Part shown: positions 1 through 8,083 of the stretch, one piece after another | How positions within the stretch are numbered: position 1 is the first letter of the stretch | Layout of the letters: every line of letters starts with the position of its first letter | NCBI RefSeq assembly: GCF_025244725.1 | Contig: NZ_CP104203.1 | Span: 4,309,613 to 4,373,612, forward strand | DNA from: Chryseobacterium oranimense | Lineage (GTDB): Bacteria; Bacteroidota; Bacteroidia; Flavobacteriales; Weeksellaceae | Direction: 5' to 3' | Length of the DNA stretch: 64,000 nt | Translations under genes and position numbers: made by a program | The notes under the pieces: model-generated | The model's database searches: none | What the model was told of the DNA's origin: nothing | What the model saw: only the letters and a program-made list of their open reading frames with translations

Positions 1-222
1 GTTTCTAGTAGCTCTTTCAATAGCTTCCTCGATTCCAATCTTGTTAATCACTCTCAATCCATGAGCTGATACTTTCAGTGTTACGTGCTTATCTTGCTCC
101 GGAAGGTAAAACTTCTTCTCTAATAAGTTAATTTCAAAACGACGCTTCGTTTTGTTATTAGCGTGAGAAACGTTGTTACCAACCATTGCACGCTTTCCTG
201 TTATTTGGCAAATTCTTGACAT
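1..222 (-). CDS. rpmB: 50S ribosomal protein L28 (partial, C-terminus cut by window edge)
   Basis: The reverse strand reads MSRICQITGKRAMVGNNVSH and continues through a KTKRRF segment to a C-terminal KVSAHGLRVINKIG helix region, the recognisable pattern of bacterial L28, a small basic protein of the large ribosomal subunit. Seventy-four codons are present and no stop is reached, so only a few C-terminal residues are missing given a family length near 78. The ATG at 222 is the natural start because it opens the conserved MSRxCxxTGK motif. Confidence 0.95.
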   Translation of the reverse strand, partial: MSRICQITGKRAMVGNNVSHANNKTKRRFEINLLEKKFYLPEQDKHVTLKVSAHGLRVINKIGIEEAIERATRN

Positions 223-428
223 ATCTCGATGTTCTTATTTGTATAAATATTTGAGAGTGCAAAATAACGAAGAAAATTTTAGATAGACAAATCTTTTGGA
301 AAATATTTACAAATAACTGACTGGTTAATAATCATGATTTTTAAAATAAAATAATCCCCAATACAGCCTAAACCAAGTGACTGATATATTTCATATACAC
401 TTTCCCGGAAAAGCAAATCTGAATACCC

Positions 429-436
429 TACCTTTG
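429..436 (+). promoter_or_regulatory. Bacteroidota -7 promoter box upstream of the FG-GAP protein
   Basis: TACCTTTG matches the Bacteroidota -7 consensus TAnnTTTG. It lies 27 bases before the ATG at 464. It argues that the longer reading frame opening at 377 is not translated and that 464 is the true start. Confidence 0.55.
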
Positions 437-463
437 TTTTTAATTAATCTAAATAAAAATAAT

Positions 464-2176
464 ATGAAGAGGATCTGTATTTTTTTATCTATGCTTCCTG
501 TTGGACTTATGGCTCAGGACTACATTGAAATCCAGACCGGTATGAAAAATTACTATTACGGAGCTGCGGATACTGCGGATATGGACGGGGACGGAAAGCA
601 GGATGTAGTGATTAACGGGGCTATTGATAGTGATCATGATGGAAACGTAGATACATCTTTTAATGAAGTGTACAAAAATAATGGAGTTTCACTGGTGCCT
701 TATGCTGATCTTGGAGCGGATGCAACCCATCTGGGAGACATAAAATTCATAGATTTTGATAATGACGGGCTTCTTGATATTATTTCTACAGGATTAAGTT
801 ATAATGATGTAATCAATTACAAGCATTACAGGTTCCGCAATACAGGAACGTCTTTCACGAAAGAAACAGAACTGGAAGGAAAAGTCTATGGTTCTCTGGA
901 GGCTTTTGATTTCAATAATGATGGTAAAATGGATTATGCCATCAACGGAACTCAGTATGTGGAAGGTGCCGGCTTTTTGAATCATCTGGATTTTTACAGG
1001 AATACCGGAGCTGATTTTGAAGTTTTTAAAGCCTGGCAGCCGGGAACACAGAATGGAAGTTTTAAACTGATTGATCTCAATAATGATCATCTTCTTGATC
1101 TTGTGATTTTGGGAATGGAACAAGGGGATAACCCCTCCTTTAAGGTTTATCTGAACCAGGCAGGAACTCTTGTTTTTTCACAGGACTTTACGGCTCTTGC
1201 GGGTGGTAAAATGGATTTTGCAGATTTCAACGCTGATGGTTTCCAGGATGTGGTAATTTCCGGTCAGGATGCTGATTATAATGGCTATCTTGCTGTACTG
1301 ATGAATGACGGAACAGGAAATTTAAGCGAACAAAAAATAAATATTCCTGAAATTGCAGATTCTTCTGTAGTAACAGGTGACGTGAATAATGACGGATACT
1401 ATGACTTTGTGGTTTCCGGAAATGATGAAAATACCAATGCTGTTGTAAAAGCTTTTCTATATAACCCTTCAACACAGAATTTTACTGAAAGTATACCTAC
1501 AGGACTGCATGCTTTAGGAGGTCCGGGTTTCGTGAATTTACTTGACTTTGACAATGACAACCGTCTGGATGTTTTGTTGGCCGGATTTGATTGGGCGGAT
1601 CCGGGCATGCCTTCACTTACCAAAATCTTCAAAAATACTTCAACTGAAGTTAATCTGAAGCCTGTACCTCCCGCAGTCCTTAATTTAACAAAAACCGGAA
1701 ACCGCTTTAATTTCTCATGGAGCGGGGCATCGGATGATAAAACCCCAACAAATGCTCTACGTTACGAAATCAGGGTAGGATCCACGTCTGGAGCTGCAAA
1801 TCTTGCGAAATACATAGTGACCACCCCTTCCTGGTTCCTGGATCTGGATCCCTCCATTCAGAATGTGTATTGGAGTGTAAGATCAATAGATGCTTCAAAA
1901 GTTTTTTCTGATACCTCTGCTCAAGGTTCATTGGGAACACGTGATGCAGTTAAAAATAATCAAATTTCGGTCTATCCGAATCCTGCATCAGATAAGATAT
2001 TCATCAAAGGAGAAAAAGTTTCGGATGTTGAAATGTACTCTATAGATGGAAGGAAGCAGAATGTTGTTTTGAATAATGATCAATCAATCGACATATCTCA
2101 TCTTACAAAAGGGGCTTATCTGTTAAAACTGAAAATAAAAAACGAAATAACCACCCGGAAACTCATGATTAAATAA
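464..2176 (+). CDS. Secreted FG-GAP/VCBS repeat protein with T9SS type A sorting domain
   Basis: This 570-residue exported protein starts with a signal peptide (MKRICIFLSMLPVGLMA, cleaved before QDY). Most of its length is FG-GAP/VCBS-type repeats with calcium-binding-like Asp/Asn loops such as DMDGDGKQD, DFDNDGLLD and DFNNDGKMD, as in integrin-like beta-propellers. A fibronectin-like segment follows (around residues 405-490). The last 80 residues form a T9SS type A domain (VYPNPASDK ... LTKGAYLLKL ... TRKLMIK), which sends the protein through the type IX system to the cell surface or medium. An in-frame ORF opens 29 codons upstream, but the extra residues precede the signal peptide and cover a promoter box. 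The ligand is unknown. Confidence 0.85.
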   Translation: MKRICIFLSMLPVGLMAQDYIEIQTGMKNYYYGAADTADMDGDGKQDVVINGAIDSDHDGNVDTSFNEVYKNNGVSLVPYADLGADATHLGDIKFIDFDNDGLLDIISTGLSYNDVINYKHYRFRNTGTSFTKETELEGKVYGSLEAFDFNNDGKMDYAINGTQYVEGAGFLNHLDFYRNTGADFEVFKAWQPGTQNGSFKLIDLNNDHLLDLVILGMEQGDNPSFKVYLNQAGTLVFSQDFTALAGGKMDFADFNADGFQDVVISGQDADYNGYLAVLMNDGTGNLSEQKINIPEIADSSVVTGDVNNDGYYDFVVSGNDENTNAVVKAFLYNPSTQNFTESIPTGLHALGGPGFVNLLDFDNDNRLDVLLAGFDWADPGMPSLTKIFKNTSTEVNLKPVPPAVLNLTKTGNRFNFSWSGASDDKTPTNALRYEIRVGSTSGAANLAKYIVTTPSWFLDLDPSIQNVYWSVRSIDASKVFSDTSAQGSLGTRDAVKNNQISVYPNPASDKIFIKGEKVSDVEMYSIDGRKQNVVLNNDQSIDISHLTKGAYLLKLKIKNEITTRKLMIK

Positions 2177-2199
2177 AACTGAAGAGTTCTATTAGTAAG

Positions 2200-2230
2200 A
2201 AAAGCCAGATGTCCAGCTGGCTTTTCTTTT
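2200..2230 (+). terminator. Rho-independent terminator after the FG-GAP protein
   Basis: A perfect 9-bp stem (AAAAGCCAG / CTGGCTTTT) with an 8-base loop runs into a T-rich tract. Confidence 0.85.
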
Positions 2231-2259
2231 TTATTGTGGATTTTTTTAATGAAAATTAT

Positions 2260-2330
2260 TTTTGAACCACCCCGTCAAAAATTCTTTGAATTTTCGCCAC
2301 CCCTCCAGGGGAGGGGAATTCTCGCAGTTT
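2260..2330. repeat. Intergenic palindromic element (GGAGGGG hairpin)
   Basis: This noncoding stretch holds two inverted repeats: an AAAATTC / GAATTTT-type hairpin and a perfect 7-bp CCCCTCC / GGAGGGG stem with a 3-base loop at 2300-2316. Its GC-rich hairpin is out of character for the surrounding AT-rich spacer. It resembles interspersed intergenic elements I associate with Chryseobacterium genomes, but only one copy is present here, so repetition is not shown by this window. Confidence 0.4.
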
Positions 2331-2452
2331 AAGCCGTCACGGAGTTTTTTACTCAGGTACATTATAAGAATATTGGTACTGAATAAAACGGTTAGAATTT
2401 ATACAAGCTGTTGCTTATTCGTGTAAATGATGAGTGGCATTGTATTTAAAAA

Positions 2453-4087
2453 CTAAGCCTTGTTTGTCCTGTTTCTGAATTTTTCAATAAGGAAGTAGAA
2501 AAGTAAAAATCCTAATGCAAAAATAGAAAATCTTGACAGCAGGTCTCCGGCTCTCGTGTAGAATGTTTTAGTTTCGTAAAGATTTACTTTGGCAAATAAT
2601 GTTGTTTTATCACCATAGAAAGTATCGGCTACTACTTCGCCTTTTGCGTTGATATGAGCTGAGATTCCGCTGTTGGCAGCCCTTGCAATTTCTCTTCTGG
2701 TTTCAATAGCTCTTAGTTTAGCATAAGACAAAAGCTGCTTGTGGCCTTCTGTAACGCCCCACCATGAATCATTTGTCATAATGCCTAAGAAATTGGCTCC
2801 TTTTTTTACATAATCTGTTGTGAATTCACCATAAATGCTTTCATAACAGATGATAGGTGCCATTCTGCCTTTATTGTAGGGGTTGGCAAAGGATTTTCTT
2901 TCCTTGTCTATTCCTAACGAAGCTACAGTTCCGCCCAGATTCAGCATAGCATCGCCTAAAAGTGGTTTCAGAACACTCATGTATGGGAAAATCTCAACTC
3001 CGGGAACAAGTTTTCCTTTGTGGTACACCTGAACCTGTTGTTGAGGTGCGATCTGGATCGCTGTATTGTAGCTTTCTACCCAAAGTTCAGGATTCAGCTG
3101 ATAGGCTTCTTTCGGGATGTTTTCCTGGCTTTTATAAAAACGGTGTGAAGAAATTCCTGTTGCGAAAACGGCTCCCGGATGTTTGGATAAAAACCCTTTC
3201 ACATTATTTAAAAGCAGACTTTTTTCAAAAGCGGTTTCGGAGATCGATCCTCTTCCGGGCAGGGCAGTTTCCGGGGCAATAAAATAATCGATTTTTCCTT
3301 TTGAATTGTTTTCAGCTAAAGTTAAAAGATCATTTTCGATCGTAAGGCTGTCTTTTGAATACTTTTCCGCATAAGGATCAAGATCCGGCTGCAGCATCAG
3401 AACATTCACCTGCCCGGAAGGCTTTTCATCAAAACTGTTGTATTTGATTAATGAAATGATCATCGGAAGAATAATCAATGCTGCTACAATTGATGTATTC
3501 CTGATCAGGTCTTTTCGTTTTCTGCCTGCTTCCCAGGTTCTTATAGTATAGAAAATTAAAACATTAATTACCAAAATCCAGAAGCTTCCGCCGGTTGCCC
3601 CAAGAGTATCATACCACTGGATCAGTTTTGGATATTCTGAGAATACATTTCCTAAATTCAGCCATGGCCATGTCAGTTCCCAGTTCAGGTGGAATTTTTC
3701 AAAGCTCATCCAAATAGCGATCAGGAATCCTAATCCCCAGTACGTTCCCTGTGCATTCTTGTACCAATGGTAGCATTGGAAAACAAGGGAGTATAAGAAG
3801 GAATTGACGAGAACTGGAAATACTACAGCCATCATGGAGTGGCTGCCGTCCGGGTTTTTAGAGCCATATAGCCATCCTGTTGTTACAATGTTCCAGATCA
3901 CAAAACAAAGGTAGGACAGCCCGAAAACCATCCAGCTTTTTCTATTGTAGGAGGAAAATTTTGAGATTCCATGCTCCATCATCAATAAAGGAACAAGAGC
4001 AAAAAATATAAAGAACGGAACTCCGTAAGTAGGCCACGAAATGGACAGCAGCATTGCTGAAATGAGCGTAAGTAAAATGTATTTCAT
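2453..4087 (-). CDS. lnt: Apolipoprotein N-acyltransferase
   Basis: Lnt N-acylates the N-terminal diacylglyceryl cysteine of lipoproteins at the periplasmic face of the inner membrane, the last step of lipoprotein maturation. The 544-residue protein has several hydrophobic helices in its first 215 residues, a periplasmic nitrilase-like domain, and a final transmembrane helix. The nitrilase catalytic triad is visible as Glu in APETALPG (about residue 273), Lys in YHKGKLVPG (about 357) and Cys in IICYESIYG (about 415). Length is near the family norm (about 510-550). It is transcribed alone, head-to-tail with the HxlR gene upstream, and fits a cell whose window encodes many lipoproteins. Confidence 0.93.
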   Translation of the reverse strand: MKYILLTLISAMLLSISWPTYGVPFFIFFALVPLLMMEHGISKFSSYNRKSWMVFGLSYLCFVIWNIVTTGWLYGSKNPDGSHSMMAVVFPVLVNSFLYSLVFQCYHWYKNAQGTYWGLGFLIAIWMSFEKFHLNWELTWPWLNLGNVFSEYPKLIQWYDTLGATGGSFWILVINVLIFYTIRTWEAGRKRKDLIRNTSIVAALIILPMIISLIKYNSFDEKPSGQVNVLMLQPDLDPYAEKYSKDSLTIENDLLTLAENNSKGKIDYFIAPETALPGRGSISETAFEKSLLLNNVKGFLSKHPGAVFATGISSHRFYKSQENIPKEAYQLNPELWVESYNTAIQIAPQQQVQVYHKGKLVPGVEIFPYMSVLKPLLGDAMLNLGGTVASLGIDKERKSFANPYNKGRMAPIICYESIYGEFTTDYVKKGANFLGIMTNDSWWGVTEGHKQLLSYAKLRAIETRREIARAANSGISAHINAKGEVVADTFYGDKTTLFAKVNLYETKTFYTRAGDLLSRFSIFALGFLLFYFLIEKFRNRTNKA

Positions 4088-4104
4088 TGAAATAAGATAT
4101 AGTA

Positions 4105-4134
4105 CAAAAGTAGGCTTTGTAAAAGGAACCTCAA
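4105..4134 (-). promoter_or_regulatory. Promoter of lnt
   Basis: On the minus strand a TTG (4132-4134) is separated by exactly 19 bases from TACTTTTG (4105-4112), matching the Bacteroidota -33 / -7 arrangement. The -7 box ends 17 bases before the lnt ATG. Confidence 0.6.
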
Positions 4135-4157
4135 AACCAAAAAGAATTATTAAAACA

Positions 4158-4499
4158 TTAATTTTTCAAAGCCATGTCTTTAAGCCCCCAATCCTGGATG
4201 GTAAGAAGTATAGGCATAAAGGTTGCTCCGTATTCCGTAAGCTTATATTCTACTCTTGGTGGGATTTCGGCAAAAATTGTTCTTTCAATAATATTGTCTT
4301 CCTCCATCTCTCTTAGTTGATTGACAAGCATTTGCTTGCTGATTAGGGGGATTGCTTTCTGAAGAAGGCTGAAGCGGTTAACATTCATACTTATCCCATA
4401 CATAATTACAGTTTTCCATTTTCCACCGATTTTATTATAGAAATGGGTTACCGGACAATTATTGGGATTGAAATCTTTATTTTTTCTTTTATTTTCCAT
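4158..4499 (-). CDS. HxlR-family winged-helix transcriptional regulator
   Basis: A 113-residue protein of typical HxlR size. The family hallmark is present: an N-terminal conserved cysteine (Cys15 in NNCPVTHFYNKIGGKWK) followed by the winged helix with FSLLQKAIPLISKQMLVNQLREMEEDNII and the wing segment PRVEYKLTEYG. HxlR proteins are often redox- or aldehyde-responsive dimers that control a divergent gene. Here it is divergent from a SnoaL-like gene and an unknown gene, with a shared 93-bp promoter region carrying an inverted repeat, so it probably regulates them and itself. The inducer cannot be read from the sequence. Confidence 0.88.
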   Translation of the reverse strand: MENKRKNKDFNPNNCPVTHFYNKIGGKWKTVIMYGISMNVNRFSLLQKAIPLISKQMLVNQLREMEEDNIIERTIFAEIPPRVEYKLTEYGATFMPILLTIQDWGLKDMALKN

Positions 4500-4513
4500 T
4501 AGTCTAAAAAAAT

Positions 4514-4542
4514 ATACTATAACTAATAAATAAGACTAGTAT
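4514..4542. promoter_or_regulatory. Inverted repeat in the hxlR-snoaL divergent promoter
   Basis: ATACTA (4514-4519) and TAGTAT (4537-4542) form a 6-bp inverted repeat with a 17-base spacer, immediately beyond the hxlR start. Its position and dyad layout suit an HxlR dimer operator, but binding is an inference. Confidence 0.35.
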
Positions 4543-4553
4543 TATTAATATTA

Positions 4554-4570
4554 CAAATATAATAGCTTTG
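4554..4570. promoter_or_regulatory. Back-to-back -7 boxes for hxlR (-) and snoaL-like gene (+)
   Basis: TATATTTG on the minus strand (4554-4561) and TAGCTTTG on the plus strand (4563-4570) both match TAnnTTTG and are one base apart. The two promoters therefore overlap and should interfere with each other. Confidence 0.5.
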
Positions 4571-4592
4571 TAAATATAAAAACAACAAAAAA

Positions 4593-4964
4593 ATGGATAA
4601 TAAAGAATTAGTGTTGAAAGCAATTACAGATGTATTTGTTAATAGGGATATTACGGCTTTTGATAAGTATTTTTCGGATAATTATATTCAGCATAATCCC
4701 ACAATTCCTAACGGGACTGAAGTTTTAAAACAAATTGTTCCATCTTTGCCTGAAAATTTCAGATATACTCCCGGAACCATTACAGAAAATAATGAAATTG
4801 TAATGATACACGGCCGATATGAAAACTGGAACGGTAAAAATATGATTGCTATGGATCTTTTCAGGGTGAGTAACGGGAAGATAGCAGAGCATTGGGATGT
4901 GATGCAGGAAGAAGTGGAAGCTGAAAATTCGGCTAATGGGAATGCAATGTTTCCTATAGTATAA
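4593..4964 (+). CDS. SnoaL-like / NTF2-fold small protein
   Basis: A 123-residue protein with the SnoaL-like pattern: an N-terminal helix (LVLKAITDVFVNRDITAFDKYF), the YIQHNPTIPNG motif, and a C-terminal strand pair ending in DLFRVSNGKIAEHWDVMQ. These NTF2-fold proteins act as small cyclases, isomerases or binding proteins, and the ones lacking partners are usually catabolic or detoxifying enzymes with unknown substrates. It is divergent from an HxlR regulator and 16 bases ahead of an unknown gene, so the three probably form one regulated unit. The reaction is not inferable. Confidence 0.85.
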   Translation: MDNKELVLKAITDVFVNRDITAFDKYFSDNYIQHNPTIPNGTEVLKQIVPSLPENFRYTPGTITENNEIVMIHGRYENWNGKNMIAMDLFRVSNGKIAEHWDVMQEEVEAENSANGNAMFPIV

Positions 4965-4980
4965 ATTTAAATAGAATAGT

Positions 4981-5544
4981 ATGTTGGAACAGATAAAACA
5001 GAGCTCTTTAGGAAATTGGCAAAGTATTGCGGTTGAGATTCGTCCGAGTTCTTTAAAAAATGAAGACGGAACTTTAAAGCCGTTTTATTTAAAAAGATTA
5101 TTTTCTTTTCTTCCGGAAGATAGATTTGAACTGGAAATTACCAATTATGCAGATCCGTTCGGGGAAATTCCCACGGCTAAAATGTTTATTAAAGGACATG
5201 TAGAATGGAAAGGAGCTCATCCCATTGCAGAAGGCGCACAAAAAGTAGATTTTACTGCAGATGAATCTTATGAAGTAACTTCTTTGCATCAGGGGTTTAC
5301 AGATCTTCTTAACAATTTGGCTAAAGAACGCTTTGAAAACTGGGAAACAGGGAAATCTCAGGATATTTTAAAGAAAAAGTTTCCACCTTTCGGTTTGGCT
5401 GAAGGACAGATTTTTAAAGAGTATGACCTGATCTATATTGTTAAAAACATGATGTTCTGGGGTGCGAGAAACATTGACGGGAGAGGGTTTGATACGGAAG
5501 AAAACCGCCCGACGAATCTGCAGATTCCAATGATCAGAAAATAA
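4981..5544 (+). CDS. Conserved hypothetical protein, possibly beta-barrel/lipocalin-like
   Basis: A 187-residue cytoplasmic protein with no signal peptide or membrane segment. It begins LGNWQSIAVEIRPSSL, resembling the first strand of lipocalin-like or APCDD1-like beta-barrels, and ends with a motif rich in Gly and Asn (WGARNIDGRGFDTEENRPTN). It follows the SnoaL-like gene by 16 bases, so it is probably co-transcribed and under the same HxlR control. I do not recognise a specific family and assign no function. Confidence 0.7.
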   Translation: MLEQIKQSSLGNWQSIAVEIRPSSLKNEDGTLKPFYLKRLFSFLPEDRFELEITNYADPFGEIPTAKMFIKGHVEWKGAHPIAEGAQKVDFTADESYEVTSLHQGFTDLLNNLAKERFENWETGKSQDILKKKFPPFGLAEGQIFKEYDLIYIVKNMMFWGARNIDGRGFDTEENRPTNLQIPMIRK

Positions 5545-5560
5545 CAGTGATATAATTAAG

Positions 5561-5588
5561 AAAAGAGAGTCAGCCAGACTCTCTTTTT
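5561..5588 (+). terminator. Terminator after the snoaL-like operon
   Basis: A perfect 11-bp stem (AAAAGAGAGTC / GACTCTCTTTT) with a 5-base loop and a run of T. Confidence 0.85.
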
Positions 5589-5684
5589 ATGATTTTAAAT
5601 TGAGTTAATAATGAATTTTAATGTTTTTGAATACTTTTGGTGTTTATCTTGGATGGTTGTTCTGTAAGTTTATTGAGAAGAAAT

Positions 5685-6488
5685 TTATCCATTCAGTTCT
5701 TTAGCACGCTTTTCCGCATTCAAAATTCCGCTTTTTAAAATTTCTTTTAAATGCTGCTCTTCAAATGTTTTTAAGGCTGCTTCGGTTGTTCCGCCTTTGG
5801 ATGCTACATCTTTAATAAGTTCTTCAAGGCTTTTTTCAGAATTATTGATCAGATGATAAGCGCCCAGCATAGTCTGTTTCACGAAAAGTTGAGAAAGATT
5901 TTCTTCTATGCCCATTTCCACACCTGCTTTTATCATGGCATCAATAATATAATAGAAATAAGCCGGTCCGCTTCCTGAAAGTGCGGTAACACCATCCAGA
6001 AGATCCTCATTTTCCAGATATACCGATCTTCCGGTGCTGTTCAGTAGTCTCTCAATATTGATCAGCTGGCTGAATGAAATGCCTTCCGCGGCAGTATAGC
6101 CTGTAATTCCCATTCCCAGAAGGGTAGGAGAGTTCGGCATAGCTCTTACAACGAGAGGATGGTTTAATAATTTCTGAATTTTTTCAATCCTGATTCCGGC
6201 CATAATAGAAAGAACCATCTGATTTTCCTTTAATGTAAATCTGAAATTCTGGGCAACATGCTGGAAATCCTGGGGCTTTACCGCTACAATAATAAGATCA
6301 GCATCCAGTTCACTGGTTTCTTCAAAAGTAGAAATTCCGGATTTGGGAAACTCTTCTGCTATTTTGGAAATTTTAGACTGATTCCTGGTAATCAGGTGAA
6401 GATTTTCCGGTTTGATCAGTTCGTATTTTAAAAATGATTTGGAAAAAGAAAGGCCCATATTGCCGGCTCCGAGAATAGCGATTTTCAT
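5685..6488 (-). CDS. proC: Pyrroline-5-carboxylate reductase
   Basis: ProC reduces 1-pyrroline-5-carboxylate to proline with NAD(P)H, the last step of proline synthesis in the cytoplasm. The 267-residue protein opens with the Rossmann motif ILGAGNMGLSF, has the VKPQDF segment, and carries the family signature ALSGSGPAYFYYIIDAMIKAGVEMG followed by LGAYHLI and SKGGTTEAALKTFE. Length matches the family. It is separated from upstream murB by a terminator hairpin, so it is likely its own unit. Confidence 0.96.
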   Translation of the reverse strand: MKIAILGAGNMGLSFSKSFLKYELIKPENLHLITRNQSKISKIAEEFPKSGISTFEETSELDADLIIVAVKPQDFQHVAQNFRFTLKENQMVLSIMAGIRIEKIQKLLNHPLVVRAMPNSPTLLGMGITGYTAAEGISFSQLINIERLLNSTGRSVYLENEDLLDGVTALSGSGPAYFYYIIDAMIKAGVEMGIEENLSQLFVKQTMLGAYHLINNSEKSLEELIKDVASKGGTTEAALKTFEEQHLKEILKSGILNAEKRAKELNG

Positions 6489-6534
6489 TTTTTATGTTCT
6501 TTTTTTAGCTAAAATAGTATTTTTATTCCTAAAA

Positions 6535-6568
6535 AAGGCTGTATTCAATAGTTTGAAAACAGCCTTTG
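6535..6568 (-). terminator. Terminator of the aminotransferase-murB operon
   Basis: A 9-bp stem (AAAGGCTGT / ACAGCCTTT) lies 3 bases past the murB stop. On the minus strand it runs into a T tract (plus-strand A tract at 6532-6537). Confidence 0.8.
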
Positions 6569-6570
6569 TA

Positions 6571-7584
6571 TTATAAAATATTCACTTCCCGTTCGAGCTC
6601 TATTCCGAATTTCTCTTTTACGGAGTTGATAATCTCTGTCGAAAAATCAAAAATTTCTTTTCCGGTGGCATTTCCCGTAGCATTGACGATAACCAGTGCC
6701 TGGAGCTTATGTGAGGCTGCATTTCCGATCTGTTTTCCCTTCCAGCCGCACTGCTCAATCAGCCATCCGGCAGGAACTTTTACAACATCACCGTTTGGAT
6801 AACCGGGAATATTTTCAAATTGCTGTTTCAGATCTTCAAACTGGGCTAAGGGAATGGTAGGATTTTTAAAAAAGCTTCCTGCATTTCCTGTTTCTTTGGG
6901 ATCGGGCAGTTTACTCTGTCTGATGCTAATGACCACCCGGGAAACATCCTGGATGGTAGGATGGGTAATTCCTGCATTTTCCAATTCAGTTTTTATCGCA
7001 CCATATTCTGTTCTGATGTGGTGGTCTTTCTTTGTTAATTTAAAACTGACTTCCAGAATTACATACCTGCCTTTTCCTTCCTGCTTGAAAATGGAATCCC
7101 TGTAGCCGAAACGACATTCTTCAAGGCTGAATGTTTTAAGCTCAAGACTTTCAAGGTCTAAAACCGTACAGCTTACAAAAACATCTTTTATTTCTGTTCC
7201 GTAAGCTCCGATGTTCTGCATTGGTGAAGTTCCTACGTTTCCGGGGATGAGGGAAAGATTTTCCAGTCCGCCGTAGTTCTTTTTAAGGGTATACATTACG
7301 AATTCATGCCAGTTTTCACCCGCCTTTGCCGTTACCAGTACTTCATTTTCATTAAGGTCTTCTTCAGAAATTCCTTTTAAACTGAGTTTGATCGCAAGTC
7401 CGTCAAAATCCTTTGTTAAAAGAATATTGCTTCCTCCACCTAAAAATAAGGTTTGAAGATGGTGGTCCTGGGAGTATCTTACCGCGTCCCTGAGCTGTTC
7501 AAGGGTCTGTACTTCGGTAAAATATTTTGCTTTGGCATCAACACCAAATGTATTGTAAGTCTTTAAGGAAAAATTTTCTTGCAT
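6571..7584 (-). CDS. murB: UDP-N-acetylenolpyruvoylglucosamine reductase
   Basis: MurB reduces UDP-GlcNAc-enolpyruvate to UDP-MurNAc, the second committed peptidoglycan step, using FAD and NADPH. The 337-residue protein shows the FAD-binding start NTFGVDAKAKYF, LFLGGGSNILL, the GLENLSLIPGNVGTSPMQNIGAYG loop, the RYRDS-like motif FGYRDSIFK, and NAGSFFKNP with the catalytic Ser, followed by PAGWLIEQCGWKG. The length and Tyr loop fit the E. coli-like type I group. It is 2 bases downstream of a lipoprotein gene and ends an aminotransferase-lipoprotein-murB operon. Confidence 0.96.
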   Translation of the reverse strand: MQENFSLKTYNTFGVDAKAKYFTEVQTLEQLRDAVRYSQDHHLQTLFLGGGSNILLTKDFDGLAIKLSLKGISEEDLNENEVLVTAKAGENWHEFVMYTLKKNYGGLENLSLIPGNVGTSPMQNIGAYGTEIKDVFVSCTVLDLESLELKTFSLEECRFGYRDSIFKQEGKGRYVILEVSFKLTKKDHHIRTEYGAIKTELENAGITHPTIQDVSRVVISIRQSKLPDPKETGNAGSFFKNPTIPLAQFEDLKQQFENIPGYPNGDVVKVPAGWLIEQCGWKGKQIGNAASHKLQALVIVNATGNATGKEIFDFSTEIINSVKEKFGIELEREVNIL

Positions 7585-7586
7585 TT

Positions 7587-8072
7587 TTATCGGTATTCTG
7601 TGGGAAGAATGAGATTGAGTTGTTCTTTAAACTGCTTTAGCTGCCTGTAATGCAGGGTGTCAGCATAAGAATTGACATAAATATGTGATTTTTTCGGGGT
7701 CCTGATCTGAAAAGTTTCATCAATACCATCTACAGACTGTTTGCTTGGTGAACTTTGTATTACATCCAGATCTTTAGTATTGATCGGGGAAATAAGATTG
7801 TTCCAGGTCTGTATGCTGATGGCTGAATCCCATTCTTTGTGGGTTTGGCGGGCGGTGATGCCCTGTTCCGCATGTACAGAATCTTTTGTAACCTTGATGA
7901 TTTTATAATCTCCCTGGTCGCCACCGATGTTGGATAAGCTGATGAAGGTTATTTCATTCGGGTTTTTACTGGCGGCTGAAATTTGCTCCCTGCTTTTGTC
8001 ACAGGAAAAAAATGCCGGCAGCAAAAACATTGAAAACAGGAGTTTCAGGTATGTATTTTTTATTGCCGGCAT
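7587..8072 (-). CDS. Small lipoprotein of unknown function
   Basis: A 161-residue protein with an N-terminal hydrophobic segment and lipobox (LLPAFFSC, Cys24). The rest is a mixed alpha/beta domain without recognised motifs. It sits 11 bases after an aminotransferase gene and 2 bases before murB, so all three are one transcript. The lipid anchor is inferred from the lipobox; no function is assigned. Confidence 0.75.
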   Translation of the reverse strand: MPAIKNTYLKLLFSMFLLPAFFSCDKSREQISAASKNPNEITFISLSNIGGDQGDYKIIKVTKDSVHAEQGITARQTHKEWDSAISIQTWNNLISPINTKDLDVIQSSPSKQSVDGIDETFQIRTPKKSHIYVNSYADTLHYRQLKQFKEQLNLILPTEYR

Positions 8073-8083
8073 AATGTATGTTT

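Noticed and set aside
377..463. Upstream start of the FG-GAP protein
   Set aside because: The 29 extra codons cover a promoter box and precede a clear signal peptide at 464.
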